Source: Nissolia schottii (Eukaryota > Streptophyta > Magnoliopsida > Fabales > Fabaceae). Taken from it: a stretch of DNA of 64,000 nt. The notes beneath the pieces are model-generated. The model ran no database searches. It was not told the origin of the DNA and was given only the letters and a program-made list of their open reading frames with translations. The stretch lies in NCBI GenBank assembly GCA_003254905.1, contig QANU01021229.1, forward strand, positions 1-64,000, read 5' to 3'. Below are positions 24,026-37,500 of this stretch, one piece after another; the stretch's first letter is position 1; each line of letters begins with the position of its first letter. The position numbers and the translations under genes were made by a program.

Positions 24026-24597
24026 GTCTTTGAATTAATTAGTCTTCAAAAATTGTTTGACATTAAATAAGATTGTAGAAGTTGAAATGTATCTTTACTT
24101 TTAGTCCTTAAAAAGCCTGGTTGATCTTTTCATTTCAGTAAAGTTTGAGTTTTCAATGACTTGTTTAATATCAAATAAATTTTTGAAGAATTGAAGTGAT
24201 GTATGTATGTATTAGGGGTGACATCATTTTCCTTCCCTTCTTTTTGTTACCTTTCATCCAAATATACTCTTTAAGGTATGTTTGGATGGGTGATTTAAGG
24301 TGGAGTGGAATGGATTTTAAAGGAATGTAATGTGCTTTTTCATTAATGGTGGTTTAGTAATGGAGTGGAAGTAGAGTGATTAGTGAGAGAGTAAACTTAC
24401 TCTATTCTACCAAAACTTTTGTTTCCTTTCAATTTAAGGGGGTGGTTTGGGTTGCGTTGGGTGATTATTGTTTAACTTTAAAAAATTAAAATAAGTAATG
24501 AGTCATGGTACATGTACATTTGAAATACTGTTACTGTTACTGTACTACCACCTAAGATTCACCTTTCATTCTCACATTGCATGCACTCACTCTACCG
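24026..24597. other. AT-rich spacer
   Basis: No gene seen. TAAGGTATGTTTGGATGGG near 24275 resembles a Harbinger-type left end, but no matching right end was found. Confidence 0.3.
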
Positions 24598-25024
24598 TTG
24601 TGCAAAAACATTTTAACCTATTGTGCAATAATTTTTTCACCTGTTGTGCACAAACATTTTGAACTCGTGTGCACAAATATTTTTAACTGTTGTGCACAAA
24701 CGTTTTCAATTGTTATGCACAAATATTTTTAACTGTTTAAAATGTTTGTACACGATAATTAAAAATATTTGTGCACCATAATAAAAAGTTTGTGCATGTT
24801 AGTTAAAAATATTTGTGTAATATGTTAAAAATGTTTGTGCACGTACCTATGAATGTTTGTGCAAGATAATTGAAAATGTTTGTGCACGATAGTTAAAAGT
24901 ATTTGCGCATGTCAGTTAAAAATGAATTAGTAAAAGATATTTTAAAATGTTTGTGCACGATAGTTAAAAATGTTTGTGCATGGTAGGTTAAAATGTTTGT
25001 ACACGATAGTTGTGTAAGTGCACA
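24598..25024. repeat. Inverted minisatellite, two arms of a 23-bp unit
   Basis: The left arm (24598-24735) has about six units of the form TTGTGCACAAACATTTTTAAC. From about 24736 the unit flips to TTAAAAATGTTTGTGCACGA and repeats about twelve times to 25024. The two consensus units are reverse complements, so the arms can fold back. Units vary by a few bases, so the array is not young. No flanking transposase or clear target duplication was seen. Confidence 0.75.
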
Positions 25025-25394
25025 AAGCTTACCGTAAAAAATCATTGGTTGATAGTATATGGTGATAAATTGTAAGGTGTACACCAATTATTTTTCATAA
25101 GTAATTTCCTATTTACTTATACCAATATTTTTATTGAGCTTTTATTTTTCACTTGTTGTAAAGGTATTATAGGAATGAAATGTTATAGTTATCATCATTC
25201 TTTTCAATTTTATTGGAATATCTAAACAAGGGAATAAAAAAAGTATTCCATTCTACTACTAAAATATCTAAATATCGGAGTGGAATAAGTACTTCACTTT
25301 CCTTTGACTCTATTCTACTCTTTTTTACAAGATGTACCCATTGCATCCACTCAGAATTATTTAGAAATGTTCGTATCATTGAACATAGTTATAA

Positions 25395-25650
25395 CCATCT
25401 CCTTTAAGGATAAATTTTTTTCTTTCAACTATTCTGTTTTGTTGCGGAGTTTTAGGAGCAAAAAAACTATGAGCAATGTTATGCTCGTCGCAAAAACTTT
25501 CAAATTCTTCCCCATGATCATTTCAAATAAAAGCAATACTTACGTTCCTTTCATTTTGGATTTTTTGTTCAGTTTCTCGAATGCATTAAGAGTCTCATTT
25601 TTATGAGTAAAGAATAAAGTTTACGTATACCTACAAAAATCGTCATTGTC
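25395..25650 (-). pseudogene. Copia retrotransposon integrase remnant
   Basis: Minus-strand translation in shifting frames gives NDDFCRYT, then FTHKNETLNAFEKL, then DEHNIAHSFFAPKTPQQN and IVERKK. This is the order around the second half of the Copia integrase core; the APKTPQQN motif is diagnostic. Stops and frameshifts make it non-functional. Confidence 0.7.
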
Positions 25651-25654
25651 ACAA

Positions 25655-26215
25655 GGACATAGTAATTGTAGAGCAATGGGGTCTTTAACAATTGCAGAGC
25701 AATAAACACAATTCACCCACCAAACCCTAAAAACACAATATCATTAAATAATATTCCCTCACCCAATCAAAAAATCAAGAATTAACATAAAAAGAAAGAG
25801 AAACCCTAACCTTATTATCCATCAGGATTGCACAATAAAAAACTCGAACTTCTTGTCCTTCACGTCACTGCCGTCTAGTTTCCGGTCTCCCGGAAGATTC
25901 GGGTGCCCACGATGGTTCCTGCCATTGACGCTGTCGCCGCTGCTGTGATTCCATGTCGTCGCAGTCGCTTAAGCGATTCCTCGTCGCTACCACTGATCGA
26001 GTGTTGGAGAGAAAGAGAGGTTCATAGGTTCGAGAATTCTCGTTTTGCCCTTTATCTTTTTTGTTTTTAAAAAAACCTTTGAACCGCCATTAGCAGCAAC
26101 AAACTGCCACAAAATTCTTGAATTTTGTGGCGGTTACAACAAACGGCCGTTATGTGCCTTTAATTTATCAAATAGCGCCGATTGACCACAACCGCCTCTA
26201 ATTGACCACCACGAA
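25655..26215. repeat. Unassigned repeat with GGCGGTT motifs and an 11-bp hairpin
   Basis: CCACAAAATTC and GAATTTTGTGG (about 26108-26131) form a perfect 11-bp inverted repeat, amid GCGGTT/AACCGCC motifs (26070-26200). This resembles subterminal DNA of CACTA- or MULE-like elements, but no terminal repeat pair was found. Confidence 0.35.
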
Positions 26216-28215
26216 ATACTAGTTTTATGTAACTTCAAAATATTTTCAGGCTTGCTCATAAAACAATCTCAAGAGAATTTTTATTTTCGTATAATGTTCT
26301 TTCAATAAATCCTTATTTTTTCATAAAAGTGTTTTTCATAAATCCTTATTTTCATAATCATACCATCGAAAATCTTTTTTCCCCTTATAAAATGGCTTTC
26401 ATAAATCCTTATACCATGAAACATAATTTCAAAATTCATTATTTTTAAAAATAATAATTTATTCTTTATCATATTGTATAAATCTAAAAATATTCGCATA
26501 ATAAAATTAAGTAAAATATTCAAATAAATGTTTGAAAAATACAATAATGGCTAAACTAAGCTTGAAACAACAACGCACTCAAATGCATTACTGTGAGAGC
26601 GATGTTGCGATTCATGGGATCTATGGAACCTGAATGACGTTCCCAAACTAAGCTCATCAAACATATGAGACAAGGATTAGAAATTGATGATATACATAAC
26701 GAAAAAAGAAAATCCTCCTACATTTCATGCTTAGAGTCTCTCAAACTCAGAACCTTGACTTATCAAGGATAGTTTGCGAGATTGCCCAAATGCGAAAATG
26801 GTCACTGGAAATGATTAGAAACCTTACCAAAAGCTACATTGAATGAATGGAGATACAATTGGTGCCTCTTGTCCTTGCGTTACGTTTCGAAGCTTCATAG
26901 ACTTAACAATGACTTCCTTGAGCTAGGGGAGACATAATGATAAGAAGAACTAATGGAGAATTAAGTGTTTGGAGTGTATGTGTGAGGGGAATGAGAAGAG
27001 CGGCTTAAGGTTTGTGTTTTGGGGTAGAAGAGTGTAAAAGATGAATGTATAGTGTGTTGGGTTAGACATAAGGGCAAAATGTTCTACTGTTGGATCGCCA
27101 GCGCAATCGCATTTTCCTAGCAATATGAAGTCAGCACCGTTCCTCCTGGATGCTATTTTGCAACGTTAGTGCTATGACACCCCTAGGCACTATGACGTTG
27201 AATCTAGACTTCAAAAAGTGAACTTTTTGGTACCATGGGCCCTCTTAGTTATTCTTTATGTCCTAGATTTATGATTTTAAGGTTAATCTATTTTTAAGGG
27301 ATTATATTACTTCATTGTGCTAATGCAAGTAAAATTTTGACCTATATTTATTTTACCATAAATTTACTATATTTTATTAACATATATTAAATCATTTTTA
27401 TTGTTATTTTCAAAACAAGTAAACTTTTTGGAGATTACAATTTAAGTTTACTTAGACTCACGTAAACTTGCAAGTCTCACAACTTTGATATGTGAAGTGT
27501 GTGTGAGATATTTCTACCACCCATATCTACAAAGAAGCCAACAAAAGTTACAAAACCATTGACTTTCTTACCAAATGGGCCCTGGATCATGGATCCAACT
27601 GTCACGCTTGGTCTACTCCGCCCAATAATGTGTCTCTCCAACTACTCAGTAATGTATTATGGGCATCTATACACTGCTTGATTTCGACATAAAAATACAT
27701 ACCCTGCTTGGTTCTTGCGATTTTGTAGTTTTGTGCTTCTTTTGGGCCATGACTCCCCAATTTACAGAAAAAAAAATCCTCTTTTATTGTCATAGTCCAT
27801 TATTTTTCATTTTGCTCTGCCATTTAGTTTATTTCTAATAAAATTGTGAGCTGTGGACACGTGCCGTTTATTCTTGAAAACTTCTTTGGCCAAAGAACGA
27901 TAATTCTTTTGAAATAGAGATTAATTTTGATGTTTTTTTAATGTAAAAAAATGTTTTATAGAATTATTTAATAAAATCAAATTGTATCACGCGTAAGAGT
28001 TTTATTAGTATTTTATTAAAATAACAATTAATGATTAGGTAGCAATATAAAATGAAAATTAATGCATTAAAATTCGAAATGAAATCTTATCCAAAACCAC
28101 TAGAGCTAGAAGTAGCTTACATGTGAGGGGTTTGAATAATTTTTGACATTGACTTACATACTAAACACAAAATTAAATATTTTTAATATATCCATATATT
28201 TAATTTGAAATTAGG
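26216..28215. other. Spacer with possible LTR debris
   Basis: 26280-26600 repeats TTCATAAATCCTTATTTT blocks and reaches CAACAACGCACTC, resembling the Gypsy LTR stretch at 41880-42080. No gene was seen between there and the GIP1-like promoter. Confidence 0.3.
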
Positions 28216-28217
28216 CC

Positions 28218-28225
28218 TATTTATG
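28218..28225 (+). promoter_or_regulatory. Possible TATA box of the GIP1-like gene
   Basis: TATTTATG lies 88 bp before the start codon and is followed by a CT-rich stretch (28238-28300) typical of plant 5' UTRs. Confidence 0.35.
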
Positions 28226-28312
28226 GTTCAAGTCTTTGTCTACTCCTCCCCTCTCTCGCTCTCTCCCTGTAGTCTCTCTCACCCACCCACACTCCTTCTG
28301 TGTTACAGAAGC

Positions 28313-28560
28313 ATGAGCAGCGATGGTGGGTCTAGGGTTCCGATCCCCAGCAATGTACGGAAAACCATCCAAGACATAAGGGAGATCACCGGAAAGCAGC
28401 ATACCGATGACGAAATCTACGCCGTCCTCAGGGAATGCTCCATGGATCCCAATGAAACTGCTCAGAAGCTTTTGTATTTAGGTTTTTGTCTTTTTCTCTT
28501 ATTCATAATTGTTTGCATAATTAAAAGAAATGAACATTTTATTTTTCTTATTTTCCTTAA

Positions 28561-28591
<31 letters not shown>

Positions 28592-31500
28592 TAAATTTTA
28601 TGCTTGATTATGCACAATTAGGTTTTTTTGGGGATTGAGGACGATGGTTGTAAGTTGGAAACTTTAATTCTAGATATAGCGTAGCTAGTGATTATGGAAG
28701 TTGGGTTAATTTTATCAATTCAATGCTTGTTGGACCTTCAAAAGGTTGTTTTTTTAATACTTCAGTGCTCTATTTTGTGTCTCTGGTTTATGCTGGTAAG
28801 TTGGCAGGATCATCAATATTGTGTAGAGAAGAGTAATTAGTCCATGTTATCTTAGGTGGCTTCAAAAGAATTTGGCATTAGTATAAGCCATTATTGCTAA
28901 CAAAATGTGATTCATCTTCATAGACATTCTTTCTGCATTGAGGAATTGGATGAAGTGCTTAATCTAATGCTTAATTTTTGTTGGTTCGAGTTTTACAGTG
29001 AGTATAATTTTACGGTTTGAGTATAATTTTACAATTTGAGTATTCTGTGGTTCATGTTCATTTTTTCAGACTTGTTTCTTGAGAAGAGATATTGTTGAGG
29101 CATCTATAAGATTCTGTCATTTTTAATGCTCATGATTTGATTCTTTTTTGATTTTTTCCTTTCACAGATACTTTTCATGAGGTTAGAAGGAGACGAGACC
29201 GAAAGAAGGAGGTGAGCTTTTTCCCCATTTCAAAGTCCAGTACTTTTTCCCCTGTTACTTGATATATGTTTAAATCTCAGCTGGTGCATATCTGCTACTC
29301 ATGAATGATGAGTTTAAGCTTGCTGAATGTTCTTTCCACATCTTGTTTCAATGTAGATCAGTAGAAGCGATGAATATGTCATTTGTTTTATCTCTTGGAG
29401 CCTGCTTTCTAACCTAGTATTTTAGTAGCATATTGACTGATAAACTCCATATTTTAATTATATAAGAATTTACGCACTTGGAATGTCTATATATGTATAC
29501 TGTTGTAAGCATCTGATTCCCTTGTGTTGGAAACATGTAATTGTGTAATATTACTTACTGAGAGTAAAACATCTTGGTTTTGTTTGTAATTACTTGTTTA
29601 TGGGTTATTTAATGTGTGTTTTTGTACATGTGCAAGTTGAGTTGGACACGAGTAAATATTGTATTTTTGGCATCCAATTTTCTCTGATAAAATGTTCATG
29701 CTGAGTGATTCGTGTTACTATTGAACATTGCAGGGATTCAGCAGTAGGGCTTTAGAGGATCCTAGATTAAAGCAAGGTGGCCTAGGGAGAAGGGGTAAGG
29801 GTGCTTCAGGAGGCTATTTGTCCAATTTGTCTGGTACAGTTTTCTGCTCTATAAAATGCTTGACTTTTGGCTTCATTTTTCTTTTCCTTCTGGCTCATTT
29901 ATGGAGATTTGTTTCTATAAATGATCTCCTGGAAACCATTTCTCTTTAAAAATAAAATAAGGTCCCATGAATTTTATGTGCTTTTCTGAAAATCTCGGCA
30001 CATAACATCATTCTTTCCTTCCAATGTACTTTCCCAGATCTGTTATCTTTGTCAAAAACCATATCTCCCAAAAGCTTAAGTGTGTGTTTGGGAAAGCTGA
30101 AAAATTAAGCTTATTTTATTATTTGCTTATTTTTTCGCTTTTTTTATATAATCAATTATTTGAGAATCAATTTATTTTTGGATACTTAGCTGAAAAGTGG
30201 TTTTAAGATAATCTGTTTTGTTTGGGTTGTATGAAAAAAATCGCTTGTGTGATAAATTGCTAAAAAGGATATGAAATGATTTATTTATATTATATAATAT
30301 TTAATTGTTAATGTCCATTTGGTAAAAATATGTGAATTTATTTATTAATCATGACAGAAAATGGCTTTTCTTTGAGAATGTCCAAAAAACAAGCTTTAGC
30401 TTTTTGTCTAAAAACAGCTTAAGTTTTATAAAAGAAAGCTGTTGCTTAATTTTCCTTGTTTTTCTAAACAGCTTTCATTTTCCCCAAACAGCTCTTTTTA
30501 CAAAATAAAAGCTGTTTGGAGTGGTTGCCAAACATACACTAAGTCTTTAGATATAGGCAATTGAATGGATTTTATATTCTGCCCCCCTCACATAAGAGCC
30601 CATTGGACTTGAAGTATGGTCAATGCACATGCCAACCTTATATCTTGGGCTGAAATATGACTGATTTGTTTTAGAAAAATGGGGTGGCTGGAATAGGACT
30701 CTAGACCAATTGGTCGTAGAGGCATTGATAACATGTCAAGAATCATATTTCCCAAAAGCTTAAGCTGTTAGGTAAAAGACATTGAATGGATTTTGTATTT
30801 AACAATAATCTGAATTTGGAGATTTATGCATTTATCCAGAAAGTGTATCACCTCCTGGCCCCCCTAAAATTTGGAGCAATCGTTTGACTTGGCTTCAACA
30901 TAATACTTAACCAAATAGTATTTCTGAAGTCATTAAATAAAACACAAAAAGGGTAAATTCTATGGACCATTTGCAGAACACCACAAAGAAGTTAAGATGA
31001 CCATTTGACCCATTAAAACCATTAAATGTCGTTAAGTACATAGAACTGTTTTAATCTTGCAAAAAATATTCGTGTTATGTTATTGACTTGTTAGTTGTTA
31101 CCTTGTCTTGCAAATATCTCTTTTTAGTTGGTGGTGGTAGGAGGAACAGTAGGGAAAATGGAGGCAATCACTTTGCAGAGAGTGGTCATGACCCTTCTAC
31201 CTGGCCAGTTTCGCATAAGACAAAAAATAATGCCAAATCTCAAGCCACAAGGTTTGTTCTTTTTCCATATCCTGTTTATTTGATTATTATTATTAAGAGC
31301 TAGGGAATACCAAAGAGAAAGAAAGGCAAGTAAGAAAGGAAGAAACAATTCATGTTAATTAAAAGTCATTTTGTGTTCCTTCATTTGTTTTCTGAGATTA
31401 GCTTATAATAAGAAATCATCAACTACTTGATTTCTGACTTACTGATAACCAGTTTGTTTGAAGATTCACAATTTGGTGTGCATGATAAACTGATGCTATC

Positions 31501-34500
31501 TCACGGTTTATGGCGTTGGAATGGCTTAAGCTTACGTTTTGGTTTAGTTATTCAACAGTGTCATGTCTTTACATCATTGCGGTGGATCTCAACCATAGCT
31601 TGTATATTGGCTTCTGTGTTCAGATTTTTCAGACTTACCCCTTATATGAATCCCCTTTAAAGTTTGTTTTCTTCAACTCCAGAGTTTCATCTGTTGCATT
31701 CAGTGGTCCTGTGAATCAATCCAGTGGGAGTTCTAGTCATGGTATTGCTGAACAATCTGTCATAGGTAGTGTCATGAGTGCCTCTAAGGGAAGTTCAGCT
31801 GTTAATGACACTAACCATGTAAAAAATGTCCAGCCTCAAGCTACTGTTGCTGCAGCCCCTTCCCCAATTAAAGTCTCTGGATCAGTTACCTGCATTGACT
31901 TAGGAGAGTCCCTGTCAAGTTCTGATCAACTTCCAACTTCTGCTTATTCTGCTTCTGCATCTAGTGTCTATTCATCTTCTTCAGATCCCGCACAGGTGCC
32001 ATCTATCTTCCAGGATTCTGGTGTCAATGTGGCTATAGATAGAGAGGTTGGGAGTCAGGGCATATCTGTTGTTGACTTACCATCATCCAAGAACGAAAAA
32101 TCTGGTTCTTTGAAGTCAAGCAGCAAAAATAAGGCTCCAAACAAGTTGAATGAAGTTGAAAAGAATCATTTATCTGAGACTTCATTGCTTTCATCCTCTT
32201 TACTATGTAGTGGTTCTTTGAAGTCAACTTCTGTGTATGTCAACCAACCTCCTCCAGGTAAAATTTTTATTATGTTGGCTAAATCGTGAGTAATAGGATT
32301 GGTCTATGCATCTTGTTTCCTTCTTATCACTTTCTGTTCTTAGTATGGAATCCCCATAGATTTTTCTGCCCAACACAATTTTATTAAACGGATAACATAA
32401 TGTGTTTCCTAGTACTGAAAGGAGTACAATGTAGGTTCTCAGAAGAGAAATTGAAAAAAATCTTACAACGGTATCTTATATGAGAAAATAACTCAGGTAG
32501 AACCCCCCAAAAGTACAGGAGTAATGATAACCTTTACAAAAGGTACTTCATGGGAGTACATCCTCACTAAGCCTATAATATAAACATAGCTCAGTCACTC
32601 CTGTCTAGATTCTACTTACATGACCAAACCCTCCTAGTGCTTTTATGATGTTCTCTGTTGTTTTCTTTATTGCAAGAATGCACAAGTAAAAAAGAAAAGA
32701 GGATCATGTAAATTTTCTCTTTTTATCAGTTTCTGAAACAGTCAATGCCTCAGAGGCTTCTGAGGTTTGTGTGCAATCTTCAGCTGAGTCAAGGCAACAT
32801 GTTACTTTTCCAAACCATTTCCAAGTACATGAGACTTTAAAATCTGGTCTAACATTTGGAAGCTTTGATAGTTTCGGCCCAAGTGAAGGATCTAGTGGTG
32901 GACCTGACGGTGGCAATAACACTTCTGCTTCTCTTGTATCTTCTCCAGGGAATGATGAAGCTGTTACTTCCAGGTTTGTGATTTGATATGCTGTCTGTGT
33001 GTTTTGTGTGCCTATCAAATTATAGCATTTTTTCCCTTTGCTATCTTGGGTAAATGCTGTATGATTGCTCGAAATTGGCTGTGCCCAAGGTGTCAAACTT
33101 ATTCATTAAGGGTTTAAATATGATGTCTCTTGACTTGATTTCTTCGTCCATTTATGGCCCCAATAGGAGTGCATAGGCAGAGAGGTTGTAGTCATTGTCT
33201 CTGATTCGGGTCGGAAGGGGTTGGTGTAACACTACACTTTCTTTAGAAATTATTTCGCGAAATAGATAAATAAATAAATTGATTTACTAAGACATAGAAT
33301 TTAAAATTATTATGCTATTTTCAAAAGTAGCAATAAAGATAATAATTTATGGTCCTCGCGTAATCCCGCGAGCCCCGAAATAAATAATCTTTCCTCGTCA
33401 GAATTAAATTATATATTAAAGGTATCATTGAGACTGACTTTTATAAAAGTTGACTCATATGAACCTTTAATTAATTTAAATTCATCCTTAGAAAAATTAA
33501 TAGATCACGTTTTAGTGCTCGGAAAATTTTATAGGACACCCGTTTGATCACCGCGCATGCATGGCGACACACGTCGCCACACATGCGTGGCCATTTTTGT
33601 GGCACAAGGCATGACATGGCCCCACAAGAGACGCCACACACACAATCAAAAGCACATCACTGCTTTCCCTCACCAAAGCACATCACACACACCACTTTCA
33701 CTATTTGCATGAAATGAAACATGCAAACACCATACCTCATTAATTTCTTTTCCCTTCTTAAGCAACACACCCACTGCTTCTCATTCATTTCCCTCTTCCA
33801 TCCGTGGCCTCCTCATCACTTTCTCTTAAATTTTTCATTCATTTTCCCTTACCCATCCGCCATTCTTCCTCTATTCTCTCAAACTCACCTTCATTCCTTC
33901 CTTTCTTTCCCGTGGCTTTCCTCCTCTTTCTCTCACGATATTTCTTTCATCAGGCTCTTTTCGTTTTCCCTTCACTTCCTCCATAACTCCCTCTATCAAG
34001 TTTCCTCATCTACCAAAGCCAAGCAAGGCAAGGCTAAGCAAGCAAGACAAAGCAAGCAAGGCAAGGCAAAGCAAAGCTAAGCAAAGCCACGACACCACCA
34101 TGGCATCCTCTCCTATCATCGTGGCTTCCCTCAAAGCTCCCCTAGCCACCACAAAGAAAGCTCACCACCGCAGCCTCCCCTTACTTCCCTCAAAGCCGTG
34201 ACCTCTTGCCCTCAAAGTAGCGACCTCCTTCCCTCACCATCGTAGCCACCACCAAGGCCGCCACCATCACCTCCCTTAGAAGGCCTTGCATGCAAGCCTG
34301 GGAGACTCACCAAGGCCCTCCAAAAAATCATCTTGCAGTTGATTGACTTTCCAAGACTTCTTTTCTTTGAAAGTGTGGGTAATTCGTAAAACCCACTACT
34401 TGAGTGGTCTTGTGAATGTTTATTTGCTTTGTAACATAACTGTTTGTGCTACTGATCAGGGGACGCCTGATGCTTTCGTAACTTGGATATGTGAAAGACA

Positions 34501-37500
34501 TTGTGGATATTTGCTAGGTTTGGTGGGAGGGCTATTTGGCAAGCTACTAGTCCTACTCGCCTTAGGATTTGGAAGGGTCCTATGAACTGTGGACTCAACT
34601 TTCTAACCTTAAGGGCTCTACCTATGCCTGTTGCAAGGGTGATCCTCAGGAATACATGGTCTCCCTCTTCAAATTCAATTGGTTTCCGCCTGGAGTCGGA
34701 ATAGCTCTTCTGACGGCTCTGCGCCATAAGGATCCTTCCTCGTATCTCCTTTATTCGCTCGTTCGCTTCCCTAATCACATTAGGCCCTAGATGCTAGGAT
34801 CACTGAGCATTTCATGGGAGGATTGAATGAAGGACTCTCTGATTGCCAATCAAAATGTCAGATATCCTTATCAAATTGAATTTCCAAAGAAAAGTGGACG
34901 TCTTGGCAGTAGGATACTCTAGTGAAATAGCGGAATTGTGATTTCTACCTATGTGTTTAGGCTATTATATGTATGCATTTTGTATAGGCTAAATGGAGTA
35001 GAGGCTAATAGCCTCTTGACAATATATGTGCAGTAAATGTATATGTATGTATGTAATGTAACTAGGTGTGAAACTGTTCTTGCACCAATATGAATGAATG
35101 TATATTATGTCATCTATGGTTTGCTTTAATGGTTTATGTACTGTGACGTTAAACGCCTAAGTCTTTTATACTTTTATCGCTTGTATATATGTTCATCTTC
35201 ATACTCGCGGCTCATATTTTCTATTTCACTAAATAAGCAAAAAAATTTAAATTGGTCCATATTTTTGGTTAAAGGATATTTTGAAAAGTAAAATAGGACT
35301 AAAAGTAATCCAAATGAGAAGTGACAAACTAGTGAGTATTGTTTACGACTTAAGCGTAAGCAGCTAACTAGGGTGTTACAGTTGGGGGTTGAGACATGTG
35401 TTAAGGTAGTCAAAGACAGAAAACACAGTTAAGGTGCTATGGCCTTCTAAGGCCTTGAGGAAAGAGGCTGAAAAGGCACATGCCTCACTAAAGAAAGACA
35501 TTTAAAATAGTAAAATATTTTACTAGCATGTGTACATTTATCATAAAAAGTAATACTTAATAGCAACAATAAAACATTAAATGTATGGCAGTTGTAAAGT
35601 AGGAGAAAAAACAGGTTAGAAACCAGTTAAGAGAAAAAATAGAGCACCTTTGTTCGAATTGCAAGCAGCACAATCAGATAAAAGAGCCAGTTTTATCACT
35701 TAACTTGTTAATGTTACAGAACTACTGAAGCACATAGAGTAATAACATAACAAACAAAGAATGGTAAAAGGTACTTGTTCTTTGAGATGGAAGCCATTTG
35801 GTCAAGTGATGGATCACTTTATTCTCCTGTCACCTGTTTCTAGTAACTTTCTAGCACTGACTCTGATATACCCTTTGGGTGCCACTCTTTTTTATTTTAA
35901 AACCTAATTTTTCATTTCCCAGACTTAGTTAATTTCCTAGTATTTTAGTTAATTTCCTAGTATACAAGTAAGGCGCTCCAGTTGAGCACCTCTGCTGAAA
36001 GGAAATGCGCCATTCTGGTGCGATAAGCACATGCCTGTTGTTGAATGAATAAACAGCTCTGGGTCCTTGCTGCGCTTCACCTTAGCTCCTAAGGTGCACT
36101 TTCCCCCTTAAGCTGGGTGTTGGATAGGTGGAAAACTTCTCCTTAGAGAAAGTAACAGACTTCTTTCATGGTCCTTGGGCAAACGTAGCGTTGGTTTATT
36201 GTTTTCTTTCATCTTTTGTGTTGGTTGTATTCATTGATCTCTGTTCCTATTGCCAATGGTATTATTTGTGTGTGATATGCTTCTATAATCTACATCCTGA
36301 TGGTATCTCATGTTTGGATGTTGCAACCAAAGGGCATCATTTTCTTCACAAGGAGATCATGCTGAGCATCCGCATTCTACATCCTATCATATTGAAAAGA
36401 TATCAGCTTTAGAAAATTCAGTAGCTGTTTCTGACTCAACGGATGATCAGCCTAAGCAGGAAGTATTGCTGGCTCCAGAGGCCCCTCCAATTCCAAATGT
36501 TCACAATCCTCAAAACTTTGGTTTGAATTTCATGTCCACCATGTTAGGGACGCGGCAAGTTCAAATTGATGAAGCTGAGTCCCAGGTACATGAAATATCC
36601 CAACTTCCTAACTTTGTTGTAAGTCTCCAGATCTATCTACTATTTAATTAAAAGTTAAAACTATGCTCCATGTTGTATTTCTTTAATTGCAGTGTTGATT
36701 GATGTTTCTCTTCATACATTTATCATACATTTACATTTAAATTTGTTGTATTCATGTGCATCAATTGCAATGCTTCCAAGATATTGCAATTCTTAGGATA
36801 CAAACTTCATGTACAGTCAAGATAGAAGCAATATGGAATTGACCAGTAAAACTTTAGAAAGAATTTGATATGTCTGTATGTACTATTTTTGCATATGTAC
36901 TATTTTTGCCTTGCAAAATTCTTGTATGCAACTTCATGGCTCAAGAAATATTTCGTGAAACTGATGTCTTTATTTTTTTTGTTGCAAGAGATATCAAACA
37001 CTTGTAAAAGTAAAGCCTGCTTCGGTTGGTTATGAATTATTAGTTTAAAATATACCTACCTAGTTGTTTCATTTTTGGTTCAGGTGAATGCATACCAATT
37101 ATGTGAAGTTCACATAAACTGTAGCATTAGTTTTATTGCCCCAATGTCCTATCCTGATGGAAAACATGTGGCATTCGATTTGAGTTATGGAGAAGGATCT
37201 TATCTGATGCGGGTTGTCTATTTTGATTGAGATTCAGGGGAGCTTTATGCTTTTTCCCTGCACACGTGTATTTTTTCCACGTTTCCCCCAGTTGATTGTC
37301 TTGGAATTATGAACTTTTTAGAAGATACTTTTGGTTCAAAATAATCTTCAGACAAATGATCTTTGGCAGTACACTTTATCTTAATTCTTTGAAGAAATTT
37401 GTTGGTTTCCTTTGGATTTATTGAATTTTCAATTATCACCGTATTTATGTTTCTGCTATACTTTTTAAATTCATCTCAGGCTGTGTCTAGCCCTAGTCCA

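Larger units (their letters stand above)
33220..35385 (+). mobile_element. Gypsy solo LTR with 5-bp target duplication, in intron 6 of the GIP1-like gene
   Basis: The element runs 33225-35380, starts TGTAACACTACAC and ends CTAGGGTGTTACA, with GTTGG on both sides (33220-33224 and 35381-35385). The left part has the AT-rich U3 and CCCGCGAGCCCCGAAA context usual for Tekay-type chromovirus LTRs. CpG-rich inverted motifs lie at 33549-33640 (GGCGAC...GTCGCC), then a pyrimidine-rich leader-like stretch. The right end matches the LTR fragment at 5555-6187. A minus-strand integrase piece lies inside at 34449-34778. No second LTR copy is present. Confidence 0.75.

Noticed and set aside
24275-25240. A large MITE spanning the inverted minisatellite
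   Set aside because: The left GGTATGTTTGGATGG has no complementary right end that I could find.
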